Source of the DNA: Tetrastigma voinierianum
Lineage: Eukaryota; Streptophyta; Magnoliopsida; Vitales; Vitaceae
Reading direction: 5' to 3'
Length of the DNA: 64,000 bases
Assembly (NCBI GenBank): GCA_016808115.1
Contig: JAEQBH010000033.1
Location: 1-64,000, forward strand
A program made the translations under genes and the position numbers. Below, piece by piece: positions 13,002 through 25,799 of the stretch (its first letter is position 1; the number at the start of each line of letters is the position of its first letter). Below the pieces are notes generated by a model, which saw only the letters and a list, made by a program, of their open reading frames with translations, was not told the origin of the DNA and did not search any database.

Positions 13002-13559
13002 GTGAATTTTCAAGAGACTGAAGAAAAGGTGAAAATGATTAGAGAGAGATTGAAAGTGGCCAACGATAGACAGAAATCATATGTTGATATGAAAAGAAAA
13101 GATATTCGTTATGAGATCGGCGAAAAATGTTTTGGGTATCGCCGAAGAAGTATGAGATTCGGGAAAAGCATAGTCTTAGATTTATCGTCCCTACGAAGTG
13201 ACTTAAAGTGGGTCCAAAGGGGTACATAGGATTAACATTACCTCCGGACTCGAGAAGATCCATACGTATTTCATGTATCCATGCTACTTGAGGTATCAAC
13301 AAAACCCATCATGTAGTCTCTACTGGTGACAATTGAGATGAGACCATTTGATGATATGAAGAAGAGCCGTGAGAGATTCTAGCTCGAGAAGTGAAAAAGA
13401 ATCAGGAACAAGAAGATTCCGTTAGTCAAAGTGCTGTGGGAGGAAACCACAAGACCTAAGAAGCACTTGGGAGGTTAAGAACGATGCTAAAGAAGATTCG
13501 TGAATCGTTGATTAAGGTAAATTTCGAGGACAAAAATTTTCTTAAGTGGGGAGAGTTGT
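13002..13559 (+). pseudogene. Integrase C-terminal remnant, Ty3/gypsy chromovirus
   Basis: Encodes the 3' end of a retrotransposon pol polyprotein. The first frame reads QETEEKVKMIRERLKVANDR, then QKSYVDMKRKDIRYEIGEK, which is the characteristic C-terminal integrase segment of plant Tekay/Del chromoviruses. Further identifiable pieces lie in other frames: a YEEEP*EILAREVKK-like segment near 13360-13400 and NFEDKNFLKWGEL just before the stop. At least three frame changes break it, and the catalytic core (zinc finger, DDE) is absent because a minus-oriented LTR ends at 12995. It is followed directly by a purine-rich AAGTGGGGAGAG and the 3' LTR. Identification is from remembered family pattern, not a search. 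Confidence 0.8.
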
Positions 13560-16477
13560 AAAGTCTAAAAAAAAAAACCCTAGAATTTTTTTTTAATTTT
13601 ATTATATATTTCTATAATGAGCAAACTCAATATTTTCCTGAATCAAGAATTAAATATTGAATAAATGATTAAGTATGGTTAAGAGCCAAATGCAAATATT
13701 ATATGCTAAATGAGAATTGATTAACCCAAATTTACCTAAGTGTAAAGGGCAAATTTGGAAATGTGAAAATGAGGACCTAAGGGCCAATTGTAAATGTTTT
13801 ATATGTCTATAAGATAAATACGTGACAAGCGTTAAATAGAAATGAAAAGGGCTATATTGCCATTCGGGGAAAAACCTAACCCAAAAATGCATTTTGTAGC
13901 CAAACAAGGCCTTGAGGAAATGATATTTAAAACCAAAAGTAACAAAATGAGAAGTGAGACTATGTGAAGGCCAAACATGGCCTTACACTTAAATGAGATT
14001 TAAAGACTGTAAGCAGGGTCCAGGTAGCCTATTTGAGCAATCCCGCTTTTTGGGAGAGCAGAGAGGAGAAAAAGGAGAAGATCTAGGGAGAAGCAGAGAT
14101 CAAGGTTCGCTGGGCTTGCTTCCCATTTCTTGCTTCTAAGAGATCAAGCAACTTAGAAGTGAAGATTTGAAGAGGCTATTGTAAAGAACAAACCAAACCC
14201 TTTTTGCTCTTGTAAGCCTGAGTTGGGGAAACCCAAATGTGATGAAAAATATTATTTTGGTTGTAAAATGAGTTTTGGGATTGTGTTGAGGTTGTTCTGT
14301 ATTGCTGGTCGTGATTGGTTTGGATTGGTTGTGTAGTGTTTGTAAAAAAGGGAAAATGTTGAGTTTTCAAAGAAAATGATGTCAAAATTTTTTAAAAACC
14401 CATTGTTCTTGTTTTGGCTAGAGATTAAGTTTATAATTCATCCAAATGAAGTGATTCCAATTGCAAAGAACCATAAGAGATAGCTAAATATATAGAAGGA
14501 TCAGGAGAAAATTATAGCTCTAAGGCTCCCAAATACGGCTTAAAGGTGGTTTGGGTGTCATTGGTTGCGCTTTGTTTTGGCACAAAGTATAGTGTTTTGG
14601 CCATAAGTTGGGTTTCACTCATCCAAATTGAGTGATTAAAAATTATAGGTAAAATAGACTTATAGGGGAATAATTTACTTGAAGGAAGTGTATACAAATT
14701 GTTAGCCAAAAGTGTCCAGAAATTTGTCAAAGTGGAGCTATGTAAGAATACCGATTTTGCTTCAAGAATTGAGTGAATTCCGATGTAAATGCAATAATCT
14801 GATTTTGGTGATCCAAATTTGATGATTCATTGAAAACGAAACCTAGGAACCCATAGATTCAAATGAGTAGAATGGAACCATTACCAAATTATGGAGTTAG
14901 ACCGAAATCGGGAATACCGAAGAGGTAACCGAAAGGGAGATGGGGCATACCGACCACTTTGGTATTAAAATGCCAGAATCTCAGTCATTGGGTGATCCAA
15001 ATGAGATGATTCAAATTATATTTCAAAAATAGACCTAGAGCTAAAATTTTCTTGAAGGAAACATGAGAAAATTCAGCGCTTATGCGCCCCAGAAAATTTT
15101 GCAAGTGAAGGGTATTGGGTAGACATAAACCCCGATAAAAAACTCCAGAATAACCTACTACAGGTCACATTGTATTAACAGGGTCGACGAGAAGGAAAGC
15201 TCGCATTGAAGTCGAGATTTCGAAGATTGGAATCAAAGCAACGATTTTGGTTTGTTCTATCTTCTCCTATTCTCGTTTCAAGATTTGAATTATTTGTTCC
15301 AAATGCATAAGAAAAGCATATTGAATTGATTTAATTGATTTGAGAAAAGTGATTGTGAAATGTTTGCATATGACAATTGCATGATTATTGAAAGTGAACT
15401 GTTTATATAAATGTAATGTATCAGACTATATTTTGCTATAAAGGATTAGAACACCTCTTAATAGAATGTTAACCGCTGGTTTCGATTAAGGATAGATCGG
15501 GTATACCAATAAGGGAATAACAAAATAGCGCATCGCGAACGACAGGGACGATGTGTCAACTCGATCGCAACCCAGCGACCGTGACGGTAGCGGTTCACTA
15601 ATTGATTTTTAATTACCAACCGCAGTCCTGGACCGTATTGTGTTATAAAACGCTTTTATATCTACCGCGTACCTAAGCTGGACCGCGCTCTGATTCCGAT
15701 ATCTCGTGATACCGAAACATAGGTTAAATCTCGGCAAGCAGAACTCGAATTGAATCGTATGGGCGAATGAATTTTTGAGCAGAATTTAATTGATTTGAGA
15801 TTGTGAAATATTGGAATCGAAAAGCATGTTTGCCAATTAAAATGAAAAGAGCATTGTGAAATGCATGATTTGATTAATGCATGATTTATTGAATACAAAA
15901 GTGTATATTTGGGATGATCAATGAATTATAAATGATTTTATATAAAACAAGTATATGTATTGTATTGACATAGATCATCCAAAAAGATTTGAAAGTTTTG
16001 AATTTCTTTAAATTGCATACTTAATTTGAATTAAATCGAAACCGAAGAATGGATATTTATAGAACTAATAATTTATGAAATGCTTTAGCGATTGTTTTAC
16101 CAATGCGCAGATAATGAAAAAGATAGATAAGTGATCGAAAGCGGACTCCAAGATCGAGGAGCATTGAGTCATAAAGAAGGAATTAACGAGTACGCTCCGA
16201 CTCAAGGTATTCATGCCGCTTTCTTTGGTAAACTTCGATATTTTGCAAAACATTTTCAACTCAATATCTATTTTGTAAATCATTTTGAAAAGACATAGAA
16301 TGCGCCGTTGTAAATGCATTTGTTAAATGTAAATGTTTATAAAGGCACCCAAATTAAATCGCTTCCTCGAAGATTTGAGAATGAAATTTATTGTCCTTGG
16401 TTGGTTAATGACTTGACGAGCGTCCAGGGGTATCGGTTTGGATTCGCCAATCGGGTTGGGCCGGGCTCGGGGGTCGC
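13557..16477 (+). mobile_element. 3' LTR of the plus-strand chromovirus
   Basis: Begins TGTAAAGTC immediately after the polypurine tract AAGTGGGGAGAG and the integrase stop. It is noncoding and about 2.9 kb, normal for Tekay/Del LTRs. It shares AAATGAGGACC followed by AAGG with the minus-oriented LTR near 19850. The right edge is placed at GGGTCGCCA by comparison with GGGCACGACA of the minus LTR and is approximate. Confidence 0.6.
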
Positions 16478-16894
16478 CATAAGTTAAATTTTATAGTTAA
16501 ACCAAGATCTGATTCGGGAAGTAACTATATATTACTATCCCCAATGTGAGGAAAAGAACCTGAGAAACCCTCATTTGCCCTGGGAACCTAAGCCCAGTGA
16601 CCTAACACTTCAAGGATTTCTATTTTACATTTTAACTCATTTTACTTTTAGTTTTCACCACAAAAATCCACTCTTTTTATAACAACCCAAAATCCAAAAT
16701 GAATTCATTAGTTTAAACTTCATTGTTAGTCATTTACATGAAGAAAACCCATCTCTGTGGACGATCCTAGAACCACTATACTATAGTAGCTATGCTATGC
16801 CAGTACGAGGTGTTAGGTTATAAAAATTGTTTGATTTAAGAACACTCGCTGGGTTTGAACGCGAATAACTTTGTTTTAGGTTCTATGGCTATAC
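16478..16894. other. Unassigned junction between two chromovirus pieces
   Basis: No gene recognised. Near 16755-16816 is a minus-strand segment TAACACCTCGTACTGGC and GGATCGTCCACAGAG, reminiscent of LTR/primer-flank sequence of another element, but I cannot place it. Confidence 0.3.
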
Positions 16895-17299
16895 TTAGGA
16901 TGTGGAATTTTTGGGTTGGTTTGTTTGTCCCTTTCTTTTTTCATTGCCTTGTTCTTTTTGTTTGGCTTTTTGTGGCCTCTCTTGTATACGTCCTGTATAC
17001 TCTCTCTTTTGGCATAGGGGTGTAGTTCTAGTCACGAACACCCACCACTGGTAAGGGTCATCCCGAAGTAGTGAGATCGTACACTCTAAATTTTCCTCTG
17101 GTGTGCAATGCATTTGTCGAAGCATTCTCTCTGTTCTTTCAAGCCAATTTTCCGCCACGGAAGGCTCATTATCTTTCTTTTCAAGAAAATCTATGGGTTG
17201 GTATCTTGCCATTCTCTCAATTGCTGTCCTTTGAGAGACAACTTGGGCTAGTTGGATTGCTCTTTGCAGTGCTTGAGTTATCTGTTGGAGGATATCCAT
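16895..17299 (-). pseudogene. Truncated gag of a chromovirus (Tekay/Del-like)
   Basis: A 134-residue frame starting MDILQQITQALQRAIQLAQ. Residues about 40-90 match the retrotransposon gag pattern: PSVAENWLERTERML, HCTPEENLECTISLLRDD and PYQWW. After the WW motif the reading passes directly into a lysine/glutamine-rich tail (REYTGRIQERPQKAKQKEQ) that resembles the region near the end of gag, so the middle of gag (FxxRY, YEREFxxLSKY) is missing. An internal deletion is therefore likely. Upstream lie a degenerate tRNA-Met primer site (17532-17549) and the 5' LTR. Pol is absent. Confidence 0.8.
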
Positions 17300-17531
17300 A
17301 ATTACCTCCTATGACTTGTCCTGTTCATGTATCAGTGGGCGTAGGACGCTTTTCCGCCATCACGCTAGCGGGCTATTTGGGTGTTAGTCACCTCGACCCC
17401 ATGGTGGCACGAACTTTCCATGCTTAACTTATTAAGGTAGACAAGATCCGCATCGATCCACGTCATCCTTTTATATCTGGAATGCAATGCATGTCACACT
17501 CAATTCAAAAATCAATTTACGAATCCTTTAA

Positions 17532-17556
17532 AACCTAAGCTCGTACAAAATAGAAT
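17532..17556 (-). other. Degenerate tRNA-iMet primer binding site
   Basis: Minus strand reads ATTCTATTTTGTACGAGC followed by TTAGG directly after the LTR end CACGACA. It resembles the plant chromovirus primer site TTGGTATCAGAGCTTAGG with a short internal loss. Position next to the LTR and upstream of gag supports the reading. Confidence 0.6.
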
Positions 17557-19459
17557 TGTCGTGCCCTGGGCAGAAATAGGACCCGGCCGGTTGGATCAGA
17601 CAGGCGTGGACCATTAAATCCATTCATCTGTAAAACACATTTCATATACTTATTTTGATGAGATATTTATTTTATATCATTTAAATCATATTTATGTATG
17701 TATGAAAATATGATCTCATTACTATCGCTTATATATAAAAATATACATTAATCATGGTAGAAAGCCCATCATTTGCTCAATTCCCACATTCATACAAGAT
17801 GGCATTTCTTGCCCTTTTTAAATCATTTACAAAACATTGTAGTTCATGTCTAAATGTAAGTCAAAATGTACTATTCCCATGACGATTTATACATCTTTGT
17901 TTGCAATGCAAAACAATTACATGATTTTTTTTTGAAATGAAATATATGCATGAGACGGAGATTTACTTATACTCGGCATGATTCGACAATGACTCTGAGC
18001 TCTACAGTCCTTGATCTTGCCCCTATTTACTCGGTACCTGCGCATGATTAAAAAACGAGCTAAGCATTTTCATGCTTAGTGGTTCTATGCATTTCTATCC
18101 TCATTTCAGTCAAACACAAAATATATATCTTTTTGAAAACAACATTTTGGCACATTTTCAATGGTCAATGCAATAAACAATATATATGTTAATTTTCTAT
18201 TCAAAACTCAAATTATGCATTTCACACATTTACTTATAAGTTTGCCCTTAAACGAATTTAACCATGACTTTCGGTGCATAGGATAACAAAATTACTAGCA
18301 CGGTCTGTGGGTTCTGGGACCGATTATAAATACGTTCAACATAGTCGGTCCCGGATTAGAGCTGTGGTGATTGTTACAAATTCATTTTTTGTACACTCTA
18401 GATATTGTCTGTTTGGACTCTGCGGATCGATGCCACTATGAATCATTACCGTTCACAATCTTACATTGTTCATTAAATGTTCTTCATAACTCAATCTGAT
18501 AACATTCTCTCAGTATTAATATAGTCTGTAAATTACAATGTGTGTTATGCATCTATATCTGTTGTGTTATATAAGTTCATAAATCCCATTTGCAATCATT
18601 TCATATTAACAAACAATATATTAAAAAATAAACCGCCTCAGTTCGCGCTAAATCTTCGTGTTTGTAAATCAGCCCTAAGGCGATGTCAAAAACTCAGTGT
18701 CATCTGACCTCCATGATCCGATCTTGCTCATTCTTCATAACCCAAATTAGCAGCGGTAAATATCGATGTATCTAGTGTTCTCTCAGGGTTCTGTCTTATC
18801 ATATCATTCTAGGTTAAGTAGCTATAACTGCCTAACTTTCTTCAAGTCCATTGTTCCTCTATAAATATATTTTATTTAGAAATTGAAATCATCCAATTCG
18901 GAGTACGAGACTCAAGATATGTTCTAAACAACTGGGACTACTCTATTTTAAAAAAAGAACCAGAATTTTCCTATAAACAAAGCTCCTCTTAGACGAATTT
19001 CTAGGTACAATGAGGTCCAAATTTAAATATACTTATTTTAAGGAAATTTATTCTTCTAAAAGTCTAGTTTACCCAAAAATTTGAATCACTCAATTTGGAT
19101 GAGTGAAACTCAACTTATGGCCTAAATTCCAAAATTGTCCCAAAACACCAAAACTGTACCAAACTAGAACCAGTATTTACCCGAAAATAGAGCTTCACTT
19201 TGACGAATTTCTGGGTCTAATGGGGTCCAAATTTGAATACACTTATTTCATAAAAATTTATTCTCCTAGAAGTCTAGTTTACCCAGAAATTTGAATCACT
19301 TAATTTGAATGAGTAATGACCAAGTTATGGCTAAAACAAAAACATGGATTTTGGAAAATTTTGACAGTATCTCCCCTAAAACCCTAACATTTTCTTTATA
19401 CAAAAATTCCTCAAAACCAATCAAAATCAAAGCAAAAAGACTGCTTGAACTTTAACTCA

Positions 19460-19499
<40 letters not shown>

Positions 19500-19925
19500 A
19501 GTAGGGTTTACAAACCCCAATTTCAATAAAAAGGAATTAGAATTTGGGTTCCATACCTTAAATCTCTTGAAGCTTCAAATCCTAGCTTTCTCTTTCACTT
19601 AGCTTGAATAAAAACGTTGGAGAGCACAAAAGCCAACTAATCTCTTCCTCTCCTCCACCGGACATGCCCTAGCTCTCCTCTTTGCCAAATGAGAAAACTC
19701 CTTCATTCTAAGACCAAATGTGGTCTATCACTTTTTTTGTCAGGCCACGTTTGGCTCCCGTACCATTCTAATCCTTAAACTCCTCTCTATTTGACATTGA
19801 CTTATTACATTTATATACTGGCATATACTCTTCTTCATTTATAGCCTTTGGGTCCTCATTTTGACATTTTACCAATTTAACCTTGACTCTTGTATTAATT
19901 TATGGTTTATCAATTTTTTTTTGTT
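17557..19925 (-). mobile_element. Chromovirus 5' LTR, main part
   Basis: Minus orientation. Right-hand continuation is 28584-28826, the two parts being separated by an Athila-like insertion with target duplication CTTAG. Outer end TGTCGTGCCC at 17557, opposite end GGGACATTACA at 28826. Total LTR about 2.6 kb. It carries three related ~220-bp segments near 18890-19330 (CGAATTTCTGGGTCTAATGG and TGAATCACTCAATTTG repeated). Belongs with the gag fragment at 16895-17299. Confidence 0.7.
19464..19497. repeat. (TA)n microsatellite
   Basis: About 34 bp of uninterrupted TA dinucleotides within the chromovirus LTR. Confidence 0.95.
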
Positions 19926-19930
19926 CTTAG
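19926..19930. repeat. Target site duplication CTTAG, left
   Basis: CTTAG at 19926-19930 and again at 28579-28583, immediately outside the TGACAGGCGG and ACTCATCA ends of the intervening element. Confidence 0.9.
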
Positions 19931-21035
19931 TGACAGGCGGAAAACGCGGTGTATAAAATATACGCCTATATGCGCAAGTGCACGCGTCGCCCCAAGTAGT
20001 ATAATTGTACTCGTGAATTACGATATCGATCCACAGGAGACAGTGTGATGACTACAAAGGTTCCTTTTAGATAATATCGAAAGATGACTCTAGGAAAAGA
20101 ATTCAAATATGTAAAGATTACACAAACTATTGAGGATTCAATTAAAGAGTGGTTTTGAAGCCTAGGAGGGTTATATATCTCTCCCACAATAAATTCAATG
20201 GATTCATCTTCTAAATATATTTATTATTCAATATATTTACAATATGTCAATGGCGAGGTGATCTTTTCTCACAGGTATCCTCTCTCGAGGTATATCTCAG
20301 CTATCTCGCGAATAGAGTCGGGTGTATATCTCTATCAGACTCGGTATTCGAAATGCATTAATGTCGACCCCAATTGCCACCTTCGGGTTGAATATCTCTA
20401 TTTACGAATCAAGCTGAGTCTACTCTACCGAGATCCACAGATACCTCATCTCTGAATCCTAGGATCTCAGTGTAATTATGCGATGTTGGCGAGACATCAA
20501 CATATGTTAAATCATAGGCATAGAATAGTTACAACATATTGCGAAATAAGCTGAATAATATAAAGTTTCAAACTTTAATCCATGAACATATGACAAGGTT
20601 GTAAAACCTAGAAATAGATCTGAACATCATGAGATGAAGAAGAAAATGTTTGATAGTAAAACATCATTGTCATTCTCCTGTCAGAAATATCAGGCAATGA
20701 AGGCGATTAGTCGGACGCAGGGGTTGTGCTGCTGTGCGCGTGTCGATTCGTTCTCCGCTACGATCGTGATCTTTAAATGATCGGTGAATCTAGATTGAGT
20801 GGGGAGTCGATCGTCGTCGCGATCTTCGCGTGATCGATGGCGATCGAAATCCGAGATTCGATCGCCGATGGTGACGATCGCTATCGCGGCGCTAAATCGC
20901 TTTGTATAACTTCATTCAATAGCTATTCACTGGGTATCAATCAAATCTTTAAATCTAAATATAAAGTACTCTAAAATAAGCAGGGAAAAATGGAAGCTGT
21001 GAGTATAATATGTATGAGTGTTTTAGCACTCATCA
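19931..21035 (-). repeat. Athila-like 3' LTR
   Basis: Left-hand LTR of the minus-oriented element, 1105 bp, from TGACAGGCGG to ACTCATCA. Compared with its partner at 27330-28578 it is shorter, and its GC-rich block (20735-20890) is rich in CGATCG instead of GGCGACGC. Confidence 0.9.
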
Positions 21036-21053
21036 CACCCCCAAACTTTAGTT
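21036..21053 (-). other. Polypurine tract
   Basis: Minus strand reads AACTAAAGTTTGGGGGTG directly before the 3' LTR start TGATGAGTGC. The equivalent tract in the other complete element is at 58515-58531. Confidence 0.75.
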
Positions 21054-22299
21054 TCGTCATTCTCAAAGCAAGAACCGACTCGAAACAGACACACACACAA
21101 CCTAATGCAAACCAACACTAAGATGTTGTTGCACATGCCGAAAAATGGGATCAAATTGACTGCCTCACTCCCACCGGTGGTTGCTCGGTTCACAAAATGC
21201 ATACGTGATATTTGACTTCCCGGTACCCGGTTGAAATAGAAGCGATCAGTGCATCAAATCCCATGATATTCAATAGCCTTCTCTCCTAAAACCCCTATGT
21301 GTGCTTATAGTTGAATGACCTCCAAAGATAGTGCTTAGGGTTCCGACACCCCCAAACTTGAGCTCAACTCACCTATTTGGAAGAAACTAACTAGAAAAGG
21401 ATAGAACGCACCATTTTATTCATGACCTAATGCCTGTAAACTTCCTACGCATCTAAAATAAATGGAAGAAAACCTAGTGCCAAGAAGTGAATGAAAGTGT
21501 TCCCCGTACGGGATCCATCGGGTGACTTCACCGCCTGGTTAAGGGCACCAGGCATTAAATTCCCTTCAAACTTCAATTCGAACACTCAAACCAAACTCGA
21601 GGGCCTCAGTCATGTTGAATGATCCATCTTCCGTCCCATGAAGCAAAGAAGCCAATGACCCGCTGAATGGCTCAGTGGCACAGGCTTGACAGTTCCTTCT
21701 GCAATTGCCTCGGGATTCCGACTGATGATCTCGCTTTATTCTATGCAAGATACCTATTTTTGTCATTTGTCTTTTCTTTTCACTTTTTTTCTATTGTTTT
21801 GTGATTTTCTTACGGGGGCTCGATGGCAATCCTTTTTATCAAGGTCCCATCACTTAAAATAGTCCGAAATCTGGTGCTATACCCACATGCTGGTCGGGTC
21901 TCGCGCCTATGCATGCTCAAGGTCATTAGTGTGAATGTGATAGGTTCTCGAGAACCGGTGTCTCGACCACTCGTGGACGGCTTCACTAACCCTTTCCATC
22001 TATTCAACCCACTACTGAGCATCAAACATTGTATGATTTGAACATTCATAGCACTGTGGAATTCACCCAAAAGTGATCTCAATTTTTAACATGGCACACA
22101 AACACGCAATTATTACATATAAGATTAATCTAACACACAAGCAAACGAATTGCCATACGACTCGATAAGTCGACTAAACATGAACTAAATAGAAACACAA
22201 ACTATGTCGAACAAAATAAAAGCACTATAAAACACTAAAAACAAAACATAACTAAACAAAATAAAGACGATCACCACAATCCCACTTCCCAAAATAAAA
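21054..22299 (-). other. 3' untranslated part of the Athila-like element
   Basis: Noncoding, collinear with 57340-58530 of the plus-strand copy in reverse orientation: for example GATGGCAATCCTTTTTATCA at 21822 corresponds to GATTGCCATCG near 57716, and the GGGATCCATCGGGTGACT segment recurs in all three family members. Short frames here are chance. Confidence 0.6.
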
Positions 22300-23960
22300 T
22301 AATCAGCAATCTTACCCGCAAGAAATAAATAAGAGGTGAAAAGTGGACTCCCCGTGATCACCAGTGGGTGGTGGTGGATAATGATGAAAGCGCAGAGCCG
22401 GGCGATCCGTCTGCAAGGACTCCCGTCGTCAAGAATGACAAATTGATTGCCAGACAAGGCGTGATATCACACGAGGGCCTCCAAATCCGGTGAGACGAGG
22501 ATCGTGCTCCCGGGTCTCATCTCGACTGCTGGCCAAAGCGCCCAAAGCCGAGGGAGAGCACCGGTCCCCGGGCGGTCCGGGGAAGACCGGAGGGAGCCGC
22601 CGCCCGAGGTTGCCGGTGGCGGTGGAGGTGGTCGGGACGACTGGCCAACGCCCCGGAGATCGCCCAGTGATCCATAACGAGCCCGCATACCTCATAAAGC
22701 TCGCCCCCGTCCCGAGGGCTCATGACCGAATCGTAGGTCCCCTCAGTTGCCGACACCGCAACCCGCCGAGAGATGGGCGGCTTTGATCGCGAAGCCGCGT
22801 CGTCATCCAAGGCACCCCGCTTGTTTGCACAAGCCAAAGATCGCAAAGGGTGTCCTGTGTTCATCTTTGCATCCCTAAGCATGGAGGATGGCATCTCGAT
22901 AACCGCCAACATCAAAGGATATACTTATAAGACGGGGTATAGTTGAGCACGGCTCCGCCGGGCAATACTTCACACACGCTCGTCGTCTAACGAGACGCGA
23001 CGTGACAGAAGTGGTGCCAGACTGGGAATGAAGGCCAAATGCTTAGCCTTGAAATCGACCGCACTTAATTCGCACTATCACTTCCACTCACCCGACCATC
23101 GGGTCAATACGCCAGATGACCCCGTGGTAGTCGTAAAGCTCGCGAGCCGATCAAACCCGGCCCGAAGGGACATGCTCTAGATCAGACAACTATCGATCGA
23201 CTGAGATCAAGTCGACCAATACCCCCGCACCTCGACTCTTCAAAACACGGGAGGCTAGGATCGGGCGAGAACTCACAGACCACACTCATCACGGATGAGG
23301 TGTCGCATTGGCACGCCATCCCTTAGTCAGCGAGGTCTTGCTAAGAAATCCTCATTCCATGTGTGGAAACCTCTTCTCCTGACGAATCCAGCGGTTTTCG
23401 TAAATGTGAAGCAAACCGACGCCTACAGACTCGTGAGATTTAAGCAAACCGCATGAGGCATCGAATGTGGGAGCTCACTAGTCCGACCGGGCCATGGCAC
23501 GCCTCTGCCGACATCGAAAGTGCTGTAGACAAAAACTAACTAAAAGATCACTAATGACCTAGACAAAAACACGAACACCTAATGTGCTTTACAAAAATCG
23601 AATCCAAATAACTACCTAATGACTAAAATCCTAAATTTGGGACTCGTAGACCCTAAGGGTAACCTAGCTGACCCGAACTGAGTACTTACAAGACCTCTAG
23701 ACCACTAGGTGTAGAGTACACAGTGGTCTACTGTACCCAAGCTAGAGTCGAGTACACAGTGGTGGAAATGCCACTATGTTCCAAAACCGGCTGAAGAGGG
23801 TGACTCAAAGAGGTACACTAGTGGTCGGTAAATAGCGGGGTGGTCTCCACTGCATGTAAAGGGAGCTCCTGCAAGGTGGGTACCATGGTGCGCGAGGGTG
23901 CCAGCAGGTTTCAGTGGAGAGGCGTAGTAGTGAAGCGGCCAAAATGAAACAATTTCGCCC
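22300..23960 (-). pseudogene. Athila ORF1-like region, minus copy
   Basis: Third coding region of Athila-type retrotransposons (ORF1, sometimes called env-like), function unknown. The minus strand near 23030-22990 reads SLAPLLSRRVSLD-like sequence matching WHHFITPRL of the plus copy at 56521. At 22895-22840 it reads MPSSMLRDAKMNTGHPL, corresponding to the Athila pattern of an INVGxxI segment followed by R(D/A)...NPGHPF. A proline/histidine-rich tail follows. Frames change repeatedly. It is placed between the CpG-dense block and the polypurine tract, as ORF1 is in Athila. Assignment is by remembered pattern and by collinearity with the second copy. Confidence 0.55.
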
Positions 23961-23964
23961 AAAC

Positions 23965-24320
23965 CAGGCGACGCCGACGCAAGTGGGTCACGCGACGTGA
24001 CAGAGCCTCACTGCCGATCGCCGCGACGTTGAGGCAAACTGGCCGCGGGACACAGACAGGAGTGGATTTAATCCACGTTGCGACAAGAACCCACGCCAGC
24101 GACGTGACGCAGACATAAAAATGACGTCGCGACGCGGAACTCACGCCGACGCGACGCAGAGCATTAAAAATGACGCCGCTGATGTGAAATTCAACGCCGC
24201 TGACGCGACGGAGCACGTAGTACCGACGCCGCGACGCGGAAACTCACGCCAATGCGACGTAGATAGGTAAATTTGACGTCATGACGTGAGTGAAAACCCA
24301 CGCCGGCGTGCGACGCAGGA
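23965..24320 (-). repeat. CpG-dense tandem block with GCGTCGCGNCGT motif
   Basis: On the minus strand GCGTCGCGGCGTGAG-type and GACGTCATTTTTA-type motifs alternate with a period of roughly 40 bp for about 350 bp. CG dinucleotides are far denser than in the surrounding AT-rich DNA. The first part is in frame with a short readable segment beginning VQEVHSESMSLKCSGEVFTI, so the block may once have been translated. The same motif fills 55283-55610 in the second copy and a shorter block inside the LTRs. Confidence 0.8.
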
Positions 24321-24699
24321 TCTATGAATCGCTGATAATTTCGGGGCACATTGATGATCTCTTTGATCGTGAACACCTCTCCACTGCATTTCAGACTCAT
24401 GGACTCAGAATGCACCTCTTGAACGACCTTCCCAATTAGCCGCATTCCTCAAGGTAGTTCTCAAATTAAACAAACAAGTAGAAATGTATTACTTCTGAGA
24501 GTTAGAAACCCTATATTGCTGAAAATAAATGTCAGAAATCGGAACTAAGAAAGGAAAAGTTTAAGAAACACTCGGGTTGCCTCCCAAGAAGCGCTATGTT
24601 TAATGTCATTAGCCTCGACGACTGAAGTCCCAATGTGCGCTTTACAGGCGTGAGCAGAACTGAAATGCTTACATCCCCATATAATGCTCACACCCCAGC

Positions 24700-25260
24700 C
24701 AAGGTGGATGAAATATTCTTCCGTTCACACCCCGCTCTTCCTGTCTCTCCTGCGCCATAGGCTTATCCCCAAGTTTTTCGCATCTCCTCGCAAACATCTC
24801 TCGGTAGCAGGTTCCCGGATATCTTCATTTGGGTCATTATCCGATGCTTCATAAAGCCGGAATACATGGAAAGTATCTGCCTCCTTGACTCTCAATTTGA
24901 GCTCACCTTTCGCAGCTATTACTGATTCAGCTTTCCCGTGGCCAAGAAGGGTCTACTAAGTATGATGGGAACGGAGTCGTCTTCCTCCATGTCAAGAATG
25001 ACAAAGTCTCGGCCGGTAAAGGACGAATTTACCAACTTTACAAGGACATTTTCGATTATACCACGAGGATGTCGGGCATGGACCTGGTCCCAAGTCAGTA
25101 AGCCGATTGTAGTCGATTTCGCTCTCCCAATTTTTAGCCTTTAAACATCGGAAGCAGATCAAGTTGATACCGGCTCCCAAGTCACACGTGGCTTTTCCAA
25201 AGATACCCGCGCTCCTATGAGAACTAGATAAAGAAAAGCCAATTCCTGATCTCAGAAGTT
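24700..25260 (-). pseudogene. Athila-like protease region, minus copy
   Basis: Encodes the aspartic protease part of an LTR retrotransposon polyprotein, which would cut Gag. The minus strand near 25188-25160 reads TCDLGAGINLICF, where the D-[ST]-G-type active site appears in its Athila form DLGA. Further along are GIIENVLVKL, FVILDMEEDDSVPIILSRPF and GELKLRVKEADTFHVF, the recognisable end of the protease domain. After this, where reverse transcriptase should begin, the sequence goes to a stop and noncoding DNA. Several frame changes break it. Confidence 0.75.
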
Positions 25261-25799
25261 TCGGGGAAGCTTTGCGTGATTAAGACTCGCATTCCCGGCC
25301 ATGCAATGGTCCCATATTCTCCAACTTCTTCTTACTCGCCAAGATCTTTTCATGAATTCACATAACTCGCATGCTCCTGCGTTGCCTCCAAAAGGGTATA
25401 TTAATATGTAGCTTTTCAAGATGTCAAGAAACTTTGCAAATTGCTTCTCTGGTCTTCAAATTTTCTTCAACCTCTCGAGATACTCTGATCGTGACAGTTC
25501 ATTCTGTTGGCTCTCATTCCTGCTTCTTCCCCGTTTTTATTATTATCCTCGTTGCTCCCATAACTCTGGGTTCGTTTCATTTTTCATCCGGGGTCTTTCT
25601 GATGCTTCGTCTTGTTCCCACTTTCAATTTCTACCATCAGTTTCGCCGGCTCTAAACTCTTTCCACTCCTTAGAAAGTGATGGCCTCATAAAGACTCTTT
25701 CCCTTCTCCTCAGTAGGTTTGAATTCTGAATTGCTTGCAGTGAACCCCGCCTTCGCTTTCACAATAGGATCGCCATTCGACCCATCTCAGATCTCCAAA

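Noticed and set aside
22490..22915. Overlapping long frames on both strands as separate genes
   Set aside because: Only the minus-strand reading is collinear with the ORF1-like region of the other element. The plus-strand frame is its shadow in GC-rich sequence.
23965..24320. CRISPR-like alternation of short repeats and spacers
   Set aside because: The repeated GCGTCGCG-type motifs vary in sequence and spacing, have no unique spacers, occur inside a plant retrotransposon and recur in its LTRs.
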